This document shows, piece after piece, positions 36,871 through 53,126 of a stretch of DNA of 64,000 bases; position 1 is the first letter of the stretch, and each line of letters begins with the position of its first letter. Location of the stretch: positions 59,892,001-59,956,000 of the forward strand of contig OZ231127.1 of NCBI GenBank assembly GCA_965153355.1. Direction: 5' to 3'. The translations under genes were made by a program, and so were the position numbers. The stretch is from Flaccisagitta enflata (lineage: Eukaryota > Chaetognatha > Sagittoidea > Aphragmophora). The notes under the pieces are model-generated. The model was not told where the DNA came from. It saw only the letters and a list, made by a program, of their open reading frames with translations, and searched no databases.

Positions 36871-37528
36871 ATAGGGGAAAAAGCCATTTTCTTAAAAAAG
36901 CATCAACTCTGGAAGACTGTTGCTCCTTTACATATAGAGCAACTGACCTCAACTTGGGCTCATTTTAAAGAACTGTGTCTGCTCTTTAAAATGAGCCCAA
37001 GTTGAGGTCAATTGCTCAATTTGTTTAGAAAATAGAACACTTCAAAATAAGGGTTGATTTTTTCTTTTCCTCTCAACAACTTTGGATGACTGTTGCTCCT
37101 AGACGAATTGAGCAATTGACCTCAACTTGGGCTCATTTTAAAGAGCTCTGTCTGCTCTTTAAAATGAGCCCAAGTTGAGGTCAATTGTTCAATTAGTTTA
37201 GAAAATAGAACACTTCAAAGTAAGGGGAGATTTTTTCTTTTTCTCAAAATAAGCATCAACTTTGGAAGACTGTTGCTCCTAAACGAATTGAGCAATTGAC
37301 CTCAACTTGGGCTCATTTTAAAGAGCTCTGTCTGCTCTTTAAAATGAGCCTAAGTTGAGGTCAATTGCTCAATTCGTTTAGAAGTTACAAGCAAAACAAG
37401 GCAGGGCATCAAAATGTGGAGGGCCACCACTACCACCACCTTTCCTGTAGGTGAAAAATCGATTTTTTGCAAAAAGCGCTCTTGACAGGATTTTGCTGCT
37501 TATGGTTTCAGTTTAGTACATACACATA
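36871..37528 (-). repeat. right TIR with three palindromic modules
   Basis: Inverse copy of the left TIR with modules near 36940-37020, 37105-37195 and 37285-37380, then the GGGCCACCACTACCACC block and outer end. Confidence 0.88.
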
Positions 37529-37795
37529 CTATACAAAACCGTTGAAAAACCCACTGCAATATGATTTATGACCTGATCTTACTGTGGGAGGACTGTGTAG
37601 GAGCTTGATTTAATTTCTGTAATGATCAATGGTAGGAAAAAATCTTAGTAAAATCTTATTTCATGAACATATATAATGATGATGAGTTGTAATTTTCATA
37701 AGAAAACACAAGGAACATGCATTAAAACAATGCAATGCAACAATACAACCGGTGCTCGAAGGTTACTAGATCACTGTATGAATCGTAATGTAGTT

Positions 37796-38995
<1,200 letters not shown>

Positions 38996-39133
38996 CATTT
39001 CATACGGTGTAGATTCCATGGCACATAATAAATATTAAGGCTGTCAGTCTAGTACATGTCATTGAACCGAATGTACGTATAAATTAAATTAAAAGAAAAA
39101 AAAAACAGCAAAGTAGAACCACATAGGTTAAAA

Positions 39134-40213
39134 TTAGGTCCGGACTAAGAGCGGCGTTGGAGACGACCACGATGGCTCGTTGCGAGCGGAAAAAATGCTA
39201 AAGGATGCCAGTAGAGATGCTTTTGAGCAGGCCGAAATCAAACCCTTTAAATCAGTATTCCGTGCCTCACAACATTTAAGGCCAAAGCTTTTCAAGCGCG
39301 CTTTATTTTCTTTTGTGATCATCCCTCTAGCAGAGATTTCAATAGAAAATTGAGAAACAGTAAATTCACGGGACAAATCTGCCACAAGCGGGGCATACTT
39401 TTCCTCTTTGTAGACATGATCACGATCTATGTTCCTTTCCCATGGGCAAGTCAATTCGAGTATGACAATAACACGCGTATCTTCATTCACTACAAATACA
39501 TCAGGGCGCAAGGGCGTGACAATCAAATGGGGAGGAATGACACCGCCATGAGGTGCCTGAAAACCACTTATGTCGGAAAACAGAGAAAAACCATTCCTCA
39601 GACGGCTATTTGTAAAAGAAACAATTGTTTTCAATACCGAGTCATGGCGCCAGGTAAAACGGCCCTGCTCAAGCGCCGTACTACAATTTGACAGAATGTG
39701 GGCCAAAGTCTGGACATTCCCACAAAATCCACATCTATCACTAACTCTCTTACCCCAGCGTTTCAAATTATCCGCCGAGGGCAGCGTGTTTATGCCGGCG
39801 TTAATGGCAAACTTAAGAACCCCCCGTGGAACATCCCACATAAAACTTTTCCACGTCAGACAACTCTGCTCTTCCATGTGCAACGCCAGGTAATCACCCT
39901 GCATAACATACTGGCCCACGCGTTCTCTCCAAAAATCACTCACCCTCTTCTCTACCCCACCCTGAATCTTTCCCTTGAGCAGTTTCCTCGAGGGTGGACC
40001 AGAGGCTTGAGGAGGAGGAGGAGATGCATCCTCAGCCTCCGGATCCTCCACGGAGCTGCCGAAAGAATCATTCAGGGGCTGACTATCGGAAACCGAAACC
40101 TGAGTGACTTCATCTATGAGCCCCTTAACGCAAGTCGCGGAAGAGAATTTTCGGCGCCATTGACCCTCTCTATTTTCTTTGACGTCCAAAGCGTTCCTGG
40201 AGTACGTATGCAT
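39134..40213 (-). pseudogene. C-terminal part of a non-LTR retrotransposon with restriction-like endonuclease
   Basis: An open frame of 359 codons contains a zinc knuckle CGFCGNVQTLAHILSNC, then RPDVFVVNEDTRVIVILELT followed by CPWERNI and KEEKY. This is the PD-(D/E)xK-type restriction-like endonuclease following a CCHC motif, as in R2/R4/NeSL/Utopia-class LINEs. The reverse transcriptase domain that should precede it is absent, so the copy is 5'-truncated, as is usual for LINEs. The frame is open throughout, suggesting recent insertion. The first about 100 residues are Pro/Ser-rich and not recognised. Confidence 0.72.
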
Positions 40214-40516
40214 ATGCCTGTGTGCGTATTTGGCGCAAAAATGGAACTAAATAGGATAAACATAGAAATTTTTAGGTGATGAGATGAGTGATACCCTCTC
40301 TTTAACTTCTTAAAATGCTTCAAACTTTTCCTAACGAAGGTTCCCTTTGCCACAGCGGTCTGAAATTTTGCCTGAGGCATTTTTTCATCAAGCCTCCGCG
40401 ATAGTTATGTGAGTGAAGTCGTGGGTTTACTTTGGGAGCGCTTTGAGTGACGTAAATTGCCAAGGGACTGGGCAAATCTATGCTGGTGAAACTGCTTTAT
40501 TGCTGATATAAACATA

Positions 40517-40855
40517 CCATATTTCTTCTATTTTGCCCGATTATTCCCCTAATTAGCGCCCCTTTAATACAAACGATCATTTCATTTCTATGAAAAACTG
40601 AAATTTTTCATGAATGATGAAAGAAGGATGGGAGAGAGAGAAAAAAACAAAAAAACAAAAAAAAAAAAAAAAAAAAAAACAAAGACAAGAAGAAAAAAGT
40701 TCATAAAATCACAGTTTTTTTTTCCAATTTTCTAATTCTTTTTCATGATAAAGAGATAAAAAAAAATTTACAAATCTGTGTAGTTGTGGCCGATTTATTT
40801 TCTAAAAAGAGGGGGGCGCTAGTTAGGGATTGGGCGCTAATGAAGAGAAATATGG
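40517..40855. mobile_element. 339-bp TA-flanked MITE
   Basis: CCATATTTCTTC at the left and GAAGAGAAATATGG at the right are inverted. GGGGCGCTA/TAGCGCCCC motifs are repeated near both ends, and TA flanks both sides. Confidence 0.75.
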
Positions 40856-41113
40856 TAACTACAGTTACACCCCGCAGTAATGGATATCCTAATGTAAGGC
40901 TGTAACAGTTATGAAATATTGGTCCTTTAAGGTTATTTTTTTTTCTGTGATGTTAGCAATAACGGAAATTCACCAATAACAGATATTGGAGAGTTCAACT
41001 GTACAAAATCTTTCATGGTCCAGCAAGTATTATGCCTTACAGGTGGGCATGCTTCAATAGCGGGTGTGCTCGAGCGGTGCTTCACTGTATTTACATTCCG
41101 TGTTTTTTGTTTC

Positions 41114-41275
<162 letters not shown>

Positions 41276-41430
41276 TCAATTTTTATCTTTATCAATAATA
41301 TACATTAGCGACTGTAATTCAGTTGTAAGTCAATTGCGCAATTGTAATTTGTATATGTAATCCACGAGGGGAGGGGGCGAGGGATTATCACAGCTGAGCA
41401 AGAAAAGTATACGTTAGAACTTTGTATCGA

Positions 41431-45030
<3,600 letters not shown>

Positions 45031-45860
45031 TGCTTTACTTTATAAATGCAGGTTTGAGGAGAGACCCGGCTTTCCTGTCTTCTTTAATCTTTTTTTTCCT
45101 CTTCTTTTAATTTTTTTTTCTTTGCCGATTAAGAAAAACAGGTTTCCTCCATATTCATGCCTGAGTCGCGATTATCATCTTATCCTAGAATAAGATCAAT
45201 TCAACTACCGGTTTTTGAAAGGTGATTTTTATCCGGATGAGGCGAATTTGACTTGACGGTTGAAATGAGATAAAGTATTTAAAACGTTGAACTCTTGCCT
45301 GACACGACCTAGAAAGTAGGGACTTATTGGCACCTGTTTTATTTAGAAAAGCGACCTGTTACCATGGGCCACCTACGGGTCACTTTATGACAGGTTTGTA
45401 GAAAGCCTTACCGTTCCCTTTTCCTTTGGTAAAAAGTTAGAATATAGAACAGAGCCTTCTACAGTTTCCTTAAAGCTAATAGTGACCCGTAAAGGGCTCT
45501 GTTTTTTTCAGAAAGAAAAGTGACCCGCAACGCTCCATTAGGGACTGTCATTTTGCCGGTCGCTTTTGAGAAAATAATGGGTCACTACCAATGGGTCACT
45601 ACCCAAAAACAGGTCACTCCCCACGGGTCATTACCAAAAAATAGGTCACTCCTACAAGAGGGAACCCGTTCTTTTTTCCTATATGCAGTGCTACGCATTC
45701 TGCGTCGTCCCTTAGACAGGGGCGATCTCTCACCAAAGCGCACAGCTTAAGCCAAACCAGTAAGAGGCAATCTTATACTGTGAGTTCCTTTTGGAGGTTA
45801 GCACTAAAATATTGCGATCAATGCAACGGTCGAAAGCCGTTGTGTTCCTAGGCAGTACTG
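45031..45860. other. no gene; GGGTCACT-rich sequence
   Basis: 5' flank of the transporter gene. Motifs AGTGACCC/GGGTCACT recur at 45391, 45480, 45519, 45581, 45593 and 45627, suggesting a degraded repeat of unknown type. Confidence 0.45.
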
Positions 45861-46382
45861 CTCCGTGTCAGAGGTGTCACGATTTTTTATTTTACAGTAT
45901 CGACCGGCTCGATCAAATCATGGTCGATACTAAAAAGTATCGACTCAGTATCGACCTTGGGTCGATTTTTTTTCATATAGCCCTTTTCCCATATGCAAAT
46001 GCTGTTAACAGTCAGAGCAGAGATTTTTACCTTTGCTTTGTGCCCAATGAAGAACCACTTGAATTGTGGCGCAAACAACAAAAGTTCCCATCACTTTGCA
46101 ATTTAGCCAAAAAATATTTTTCTACCCCATGCTCAAGTGCATACTTGAAATGGCTTTATGAAAGTTTTTTTTTCTCAAAATGGGGAATATTTTGGATGAA
46201 AAGAGATCCTACTTCTTCCATAAAGAAGCAAAAAGTTGCTATTTATGCAACACAATCTGAGGAGGGTGTAAGCCTGGTGATCCTAAACTCAGGTGGAGGC
46301 GACTTTTGGAGGGCAGTTTGCTGAATTTTCTTGCCTCGGTTCCATAGTTTTCTGCGCATTTTTCATTCTTAAACAAATGATC

Positions 46383-46559
46383 TTTTGCTGCGGACACACA
46401 ACTCTACACCTTGCCGTGTCAGTTCGTAGGTTGGTAGGTCAGTCGGTATGTTGGTCGTTATGTTGGTTGGTCCGTTGCATTTTTGAATTCCGAGCGTTTT
46501 GTGCATTACTGCTCCTGCCCAACCTTCCGCAACTGGATTGCCGTGTATCCGGCTTTGTT
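46383..46559 (+). mobile_element. family H element nested in hAT
   Basis: Degenerate head TTTTGCTGCGGACACACAACTC; tail TTCCGCAACTGGATTGCCG then TATCCGGCTTTGTT. Confidence 0.65.
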
Positions 46560-46590
46560 TAAATTGTTTTCAATTTGTTCATTTTTCCAT

Positions 46591-46799
46591 TTTTAGTTGC
46601 TACTACGCGACTCTACGCCCCGCTATGTTGGTCCGTTGTCGGTGGGTCGGTTGGTTGGTTGGTCAGTCTCCTTTTTACTTTTTTGGCATTTTTAAGCCTT
46701 TTGAGCATATGGCTCCTGCCCAGATGCCCTAGTGACCTTCTCCAGCATTGCTCCTGCCCACTCGCACATGACTAGAGTAGCCATGTATCTGGCCTTGTT
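46591..46799 (+). mobile_element. second family H element nested in hAT
   Basis: Head TTTAGTTGCTACTACGCGACTC; tail GCACATGACTAGAGTAGCC then ATGTATCTGGCCTTGTT. Only 31 bp separates it from the previous copy, in the same orientation. Confidence 0.72.
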
Positions 46800-47080
46800 A
46801 TATATACAATATCAAAAGAATTCAATTTAACCAGCTTATTTCTTATCCTAAACTCAAGAGAAGTCTCATTACTAAATTTATGCTAGCTTCCTTTGTGCCA
46901 AAAAATCGACATGTTACATTGGCGTTTTGGTAAATCAGGAAGATTATTTAGCAGTATAGAAAATCGACCCTATCAATCGATCAGTCGATAGTATCTTGCA
47001 ATTCTTGACACCTCTGCTCCGTGTCCTTGGTAAGGATTCTTGTCCTTCATACGTGCAAAATAGAAAAACAGCGGTTTAAG

Positions 47081-47320
47081 AAACAAGAGACGCGGGGTCA
47101 CAATATCGTTGCGGACGGCTGGGCAGGGGCATCCAACCCCCATCCACACCCCAATATTACTCTACACAAAGACATCCACAAAAAAGTATCTAAAACGCTC
47201 GTTTTTCCACTTTTCGACTTGATCACCACAAACCGACGGACCAATGGATGGACCGACGGACGGACCGGCGGACCAATGGACAGACAAAGCCTCTTATAGA
47301 GTTGCTTGTCCGCAACTAAA
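47081..47320 (-). mobile_element. family H element (GTTGCGGAC subfamily), minus orientation
   Basis: On the minus strand: TTTAGTTGCGGACAAGCAAC head with full stem; CTATAAGAGGC; GATGCCCCTGCCCAGCC; tail GTCCGCAAC then TCTCTTGTTT. Confidence 0.8.
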
Positions 47321-47324
47321 GACG

Positions 47325-47421
47325 TGTCTGAAAAACGTGTAAATTGATACGGGAAAAAGTGCATCTTGTCAAACCGGATTTCATATAATCACTGTCGTAT
47401 GGACAAAGGCAGAGGCCCAAT

Positions 47422-47487
<66 letters not shown>

Positions 47488-48547
47488 GACAGAGAGATAA
47501 AGAGAGAGACAGAGAGAGGAAGACAGACAAGTAAAAGTGAACTGTCTTTACTGAAGCAGTGTGATAAAAAGTTGCAAAATTATTCGTATTTTTATGTGTT
47601 ACATTAAAACTTTAAAAATCTTTCCACAATTATAAGAGAATGTATAAAATACGGCGGATCATCGGCCCAATGGTTTCCATGGAACTTTTGTTTTTGTCAT
47701 TTTGCTAATTTACTCTTGGTAATTAATTTTGGTTGTTATCATATATGCCGATAAATTAAATTCACGAAAACTTTGGGACTATCAAGAAGGCGGGGTGCCA
47801 CCGCAGTCTCATAAGTTTCAGATATCATTCCCCTTTTTCCCGGACAAAGGTATCTTAATGCAGATCGGACATCGTGATGCGTAAAGTAAAAGAGGAGAAA
47901 GACGAACGTTCTCAGGCAAGGATAAATACATCACATGCAGACATCGATCAATAGTTACAGATACAGAGAGTGTAGTAACAACTCCACTTAAACGCAAAGA
48001 AAATTGGGGCAAGGACCCGTTTGAAAGTGGTTTTCACAGTTGACTACATCTCGTCTTTCTTGTGTAAATAAGGTCAAATTGATTGCCACATCGAAATTGT
48101 GTGCAAAGGATCAAATTGGTCATTGCATTAACTTGGTTGTTTACCATCCATTTCACCAATTTATGACGAAATATACAGAAGAAAATAGGAAAAAAGGAAA
48201 AAATGAATAAAAGGAATAGATAAGAAGGAAATGAATCTTTAGGGTGGTAATGGGAGGAGGGCAAATGCGATTAGGAAGAAAAATGCAAGTTGGCAACCTT
48301 TCTGTCATTCTTGAATTCCTTTTCCCTCCTTTTCAAACTTGACGGGATCGGGATCAAACAATCGCAAAATATTACCAACCCCGACCGGAAAAATTTCGTA
48401 GATGGGAGTCTTCTTTTTCACTGCATGTTCTTCTGTGTGTGTATCTGATATAGTCTGGTTGTCTGCCTGTCTGCTTTTGTTGTTCAATCTGTGTCGCTTT
48501 TTCCTCTCTGTCGTCGTCTGTCATTGAGTGTGTGTTTGTGTGTGAGT

Positions 48548-48628
<81 letters not shown>

Positions 48629-48676
48629 CATAGAAGTTTATCAATTTGACTAAAATCTTGACTCTTCTCTAATGTT
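47325..48676. other. no gene; microsatellites
   Basis: (GA)n at 47424-47480 and (CT)n at 48551-48624. The rest is AT-rich unique-looking DNA with no supported ORF. Confidence 0.55.
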
Positions 48677-50756
48677 ACAGTACGAGAATCGAAGAATTGA
48701 GCAACTTCAGGGAAGCGATATCTTCCAAACCGCTATGAATCAACCTAAAGTTTTTAACCCCATAATGCACCTATAGGTCCTCTATATTGCAGAAAGTTCT
48801 GGAGCGATTCCGAGAATTTCATTTTTTCTTTTACAAAAAATTTTTTGTCCGTTTTTTTGCTGATTTTGACCACAAAAATTACAAGCAAAAAAACATCTTT
48901 CATATGTATATTAATTAGTCATATTTACACAAAATTTTTTTTGTTGGGGATTTTCCGCCTATTTTTGTGGCCATGGCACCCAAAACTCAAAAAACATAAA
49001 AAGTGGAATTCAGCCTCAAGTTTTCAATAAAATCTCCTGATTTTTGGTGTGGTAGTAGTTTTTGGACTCATTAATAAATTTCAGCTCCTAAAAAAAAATT
49101 TTGATACAGCTATGAAATTTTGAAATATTCACAAAATGCAATGCAGGATGATTTACTCCTCAAAATTTTTTTCGCAAATAAAAAATTCTGCAAATTTTCA
49201 TTTTTTGACATGATAGATTACAAATTAAGAGTTTCTAAAAAAGAATTTGAACTAGCCCTTTATAAAAAAATTTTTTTCTCAAAAATTGTGAAAATGACCC
49301 ATTTTTTGAAATTGAATAAAACTGTTCCTGTCATCCGATCATCTTGATTTTTGGTGGAGTTGTTACCTGTTATCTACCCTAACTTCACCTAAAATTTGAG
49401 CTATCCGTGCCTAACGGTTGAGGAGATATTCATGTTCAAAGTTACTTTGTCAGAGCAAAATCAGCAAAATTTGCATTTTGGCTATTTTTGAGCATGCATA
49501 AAATTTTATTTTTTCTTTCATGAACCTCCATTTTTGCTGAAGTTACTCAAATTTAAGCATGTATTCATATTCCAAAATTTCCGACTTGTCAGTCTAACCG
49601 TTTTTTTGGGTTATGATGGTTCAAAGTTTGAAAAAATGCCAATTTTTCAACAAAAACTTACAAAGAAAAATTGTCAATTATTTTTTAAAAGACGCTTCAA
49701 AAAGGGAGTCAAAATAACTGGAAATTATCTAGACCTAGATCATAAACCCTGGAGATAACTATTTTTTTAAATTTTTTTCAAAAATTTGTGTCCAAGTTTT
49801 TGTTGAAAAATTGGCATTTTTTCAAACTTTGGACAATCATAACCCAAAAACAGCTAGACTGACAAGTCTGAAATTTTGCAATATGAATATATGCTTAAAC
49901 CTGAGTAACTTCAGCAAAAATGGAGGTTCATGAACGAAAAAATAAAATTTTATGCATGCTTAAAAATAGCCAAAATGCAAATTTTGCTGATTTTGCTCCG
50001 ACAAAGTAACTTTGAACGTAAATATCTCCGCAACCGTTAGGCGCAGATAGCTCAAATTTTAGGTGAAGTTAGGGTAGATAACAGATAACAGATAACAAAA
50101 AATCAAGATGATCGGATGACAGGAACAGTTTTTATTCAACTTCAAAAAAGGGGTCATTTTCATAATTTTTGAGAAAAAAATTTGTTTTCTAAGAGAGCTA
50201 GTTCAAAATTTTTTTCTAGAAACTCTTAATTTGTAATAAATTATGTAAAAAAAAAAACAATTGGCAGAATTCTTTATTTGCGAAAAAAATTTTGGGGGGT
50301 AAATAGTCCTGAATTGCATTTTGTAAATATTTCAATATTTCATAGCTATATCAAAAAATTTCTTTAGGAGCTGAAATTTTGCACACTTATTAGTGAGTCC
50401 AAAAACTACTACCACATCAAAAATCAGGGGATTTTATTGAAAACTTGAGGATAAATTCTACTTTTTGTGTTTTTTTAGTTTTGAGTGCCATGGCCACAAA
50501 AATAGGCGGAAAATCCTCAACAAAAAAAGAATTTCGTGTAAATGTGTCTAACTAACATATATATTAAAGATATTTTTTGCGTGTAATTTTTGTGGTCATA
50601 CTCAGCAAAAAACTGACAAAAAATTTGTGGTAAAGAAAATGAAATTCTCGGATTTGCTCCAAAACCTTATGCAAGATAAAAATTTTAGATTGATTCATAG
50701 CGGTTTGGAAGATATCGCTTCCCTGGAGTTTGTCAATTCTTCGATTCCCGTACTGT
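48677..50756. mobile_element. 2.08-kb foldback element with about 1-kb inverted arms
   Basis: ACAGTACGAGAATCGAAGAA at the left is mirrored at 50737-50756. The two arms stay complementary over about 1 kb with substitutions and small indels; the loop is about 49670-49795. No coding region supported. Confidence 0.88.
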
Positions 50757-50807
50757 TCATAGGGCCAGAAATTAAGATCAATAAAAAATAGTGATTTTCG
50801 CAAAAAT

Positions 50808-50843
<36 letters not shown>

Positions 50844-51009
50844 ACTTGAAAAATATTGATTGTACAGACTTCTGGTTGGTGTCATTTGAAAGAAGTTCTT
50901 TCTTAGCTGTAAATATCAAAAGAAATATCATCCCAGCCCAAAAACCTCTTTAAGTTTTTAAAATTGCCTCAAATCAAAAATGGAAAACATTATATTTCCC
51001 CATATTTCA

Positions 51010-51171
51010 AAAAGTCGAATTACGTAACTCGACTTTGTTTTCCAATTACGACATTACAACACTTTCTTGCGGTCTTTGGCCTCATTGCTCCCACCTAAAT
51101 GATGAAGTGACCTCAAATAAGGCCCCTGCCCACCCGCACGCGACTGGGGTAGCCATGAATCCGGCCTTGTT
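51010..51171 (+). mobile_element. family H element, degraded head
   Basis: AAAGTCGAATTACGTAACTCGACTTTG palindrome region at the start; tail CCCTGCCCACCCGCACGCGACT, then AGCCATGAATCCGGCCTTG and TT. Confidence 0.65.
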
Positions 51172-51749
51172 TCATTCACTGAGGGGTATCTTTATATTAT
51201 CAAGCACGTGCCTTATCCGTATCTAACCCCCCAAGGTTTTTGCCCCTCAAAGACGCCGAAAGCTAAGGCTATTTAGGATGAGTGGTTGTTAACATGTAAC
51301 TGTAAGTCTGTATTGAGTGATTTAACCGCGCGGAAAATATCTTTCTTCGTCTTCTTTTCTTTCCTCCTCCGTACGTGTATTGACTTCCTTACCGCGAAAC
51401 ATTCCATTGGAAATAATGGAAAACCTGCTCAATCATCCGAACTCGCAGGAATTGAAGCTCAACTCGTTGAACTGTGATGGAACTCCATTTTCTGAAGTGA
51501 ATTCAGTGACTTTTAAAGCCTCGATATAACTCATGTTACGACTTTCTCGCTCACATCGACTTTTTATTTCAGCCTCTGTCTTGGTTTCATTCTCTATTTC
51601 TTTCTTTTGTTTTTCTCCATTTTCTTTTTTTGTTTTTCTTTCGTTTTCTCTCGTCAAGAACAGATCTACTGTACCCCCGGGGTACTTGTCCCTCAGATTC
51701 TTTCTTTCCTTATTCAATCCCACTTTTTTTGTCATTCTTTCTTTTTTTC

Positions 51750-51750
<1 letters not shown>
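51172..51750. other. no gene seen
   Basis: Unique-looking, pyrimidine-rich toward the microsatellite. Confidence 0.45.
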
Positions 51751-51946
<196 letters not shown>

Positions 51947-52131
51947 TCATTCTTCCTTTTTCTTGTATTTTCTTCCACATTTTTCACGATATTGTGACCA
52001 CGCGTCACTTGTTTTTTTCATCACTCACATTTTTTCGGTTAACGATTTTCGCACAACGTCCTAGATTTGGAGGCCAAAGTTCCCCACAAACAATTTTTGG
52101 CCCATTCCCCATGAAAAAAGAAAAGTGCTTG

Positions 52132-52215
52132 TTAGTCGCGTGCTACGCGACTCAATAAACCACTTTTCGGTCTGTCGGTCCGACCGTCGGTCCGTCCCTC
52201 CGTCCGTCCGTCACA
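52132..52215 (+). mobile_element. family H head fragment
   Basis: TTAGTCGCGTGCTACGCGACTC followed by CGGTCTGTCGGTCCGACCG-type repeats; no tail found downstream. Confidence 0.55.
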
Positions 52216-53126
52216 AAGTCGTTTTTAAGGGTTTTTATCGCATTTCTTATGACTCTGAATACACTCATTTGTTACTATAAGAACATGTAACTTTTTGCTG
52301 AAGCTCAATGTTCTTATTTCCACAACGATTTGAGGCTCAAATTGTTCTTAGAATGTTCTTATTTTTCTAATTGCTAGTTTATACAGGGATATTCTTTTAT
52401 CTGGTTCAAAACTTACTCTAATCGCCAATTAGATGAATATGATACAGCAATGTAAACGAAAAAAAGATTTTTTTGCCAAACCCCTTATAACCGATATGAG
52501 TCGATGCAGTATTGCAAGGGCTTCCATTTGATACCTCGTAACATACATTTTTTTGTATTTTTTGTCGTTGCGATAAAAAAGTTGTGAAATCGCCATATCG
52601 GGTGTTTCTGCCTACTCCTCTTGATTACCTTTACTCTCTTCTTGGGCTAATTGATGCACAAGGTTTGCCAAAAGAGACGCGAAAAACATTGTTTTTATTA
52701 CAGAAAAAGGAAAAATGCCCATTTTTATTGAAAAAATGCATTTAACAGCAATGCAGAACATTTTTTTTGAATGAAATTCATTGCATTTGAACAATATTCT
52801 TCCGTATTTATCGCGTGGGATTTATTCAAATGCACGTAAACAAACTCTGACATAGCATTTTCTCTCGAACTTTCGAGGAACCAACCCAAGTTGACTTCCC
52901 TAGAATATGAGAACCAAAATCTTGACAATTAAAAAAAAACAAATTTCAATATAAGAGTGATAGAAGTCAATTTTTATTATCAATTAGTATCACTTCCACA
53001 ATTCTTTTCCATTACTGCACTTCGATAGCAAATTAAGTATGAATATTCATATATTCCCCCTTTTTGAGGCTGGCAATGTTCTAACGATTGTTCTTATTTT
53101 TTTCCACTTCTGAGCCTCAATGTTCT
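52216..53126. other. no gene seen
   Basis: AT-rich; AATGTTCTTATTT recurs at 52308, 52361 and near 53080. Confidence 0.45.

Larger units (their letters stand above)
29241..37528 (+). mobile_element. 8.3-kb DNA element with about 0.65-kb TIRs and an intact ten-exon gene
   Basis: The left end TATGTGTATGTACTAAACTG is repeated in inverse at 37509-37528. Complementarity continues through a TGGTGGTAGTGGTGGCCC block and three palindromic modules to about 29905 / 36871. Target duplication is unclear: TA on both sides is compatible. It encodes one gene on the plus strand and has been invaded by several other repeats, all in introns. Confidence 0.85.
45869..47016 (+). mobile_element. hAT-superfamily element, non-autonomous, with 8-bp target duplication
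   Basis: Ends CAGAGGTGTCA and TGACACCTCTG; both flanks are CTCCGTGT (45861-45868, 47017-47024). A relic of the hAT dimerisation domain is visible in the plus frame around 46045-46165 (EPLELWRKQQKFPSLCNLAK then KYFSTPCSSAY). Two family H elements are nested inside. Confidence 0.92.
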
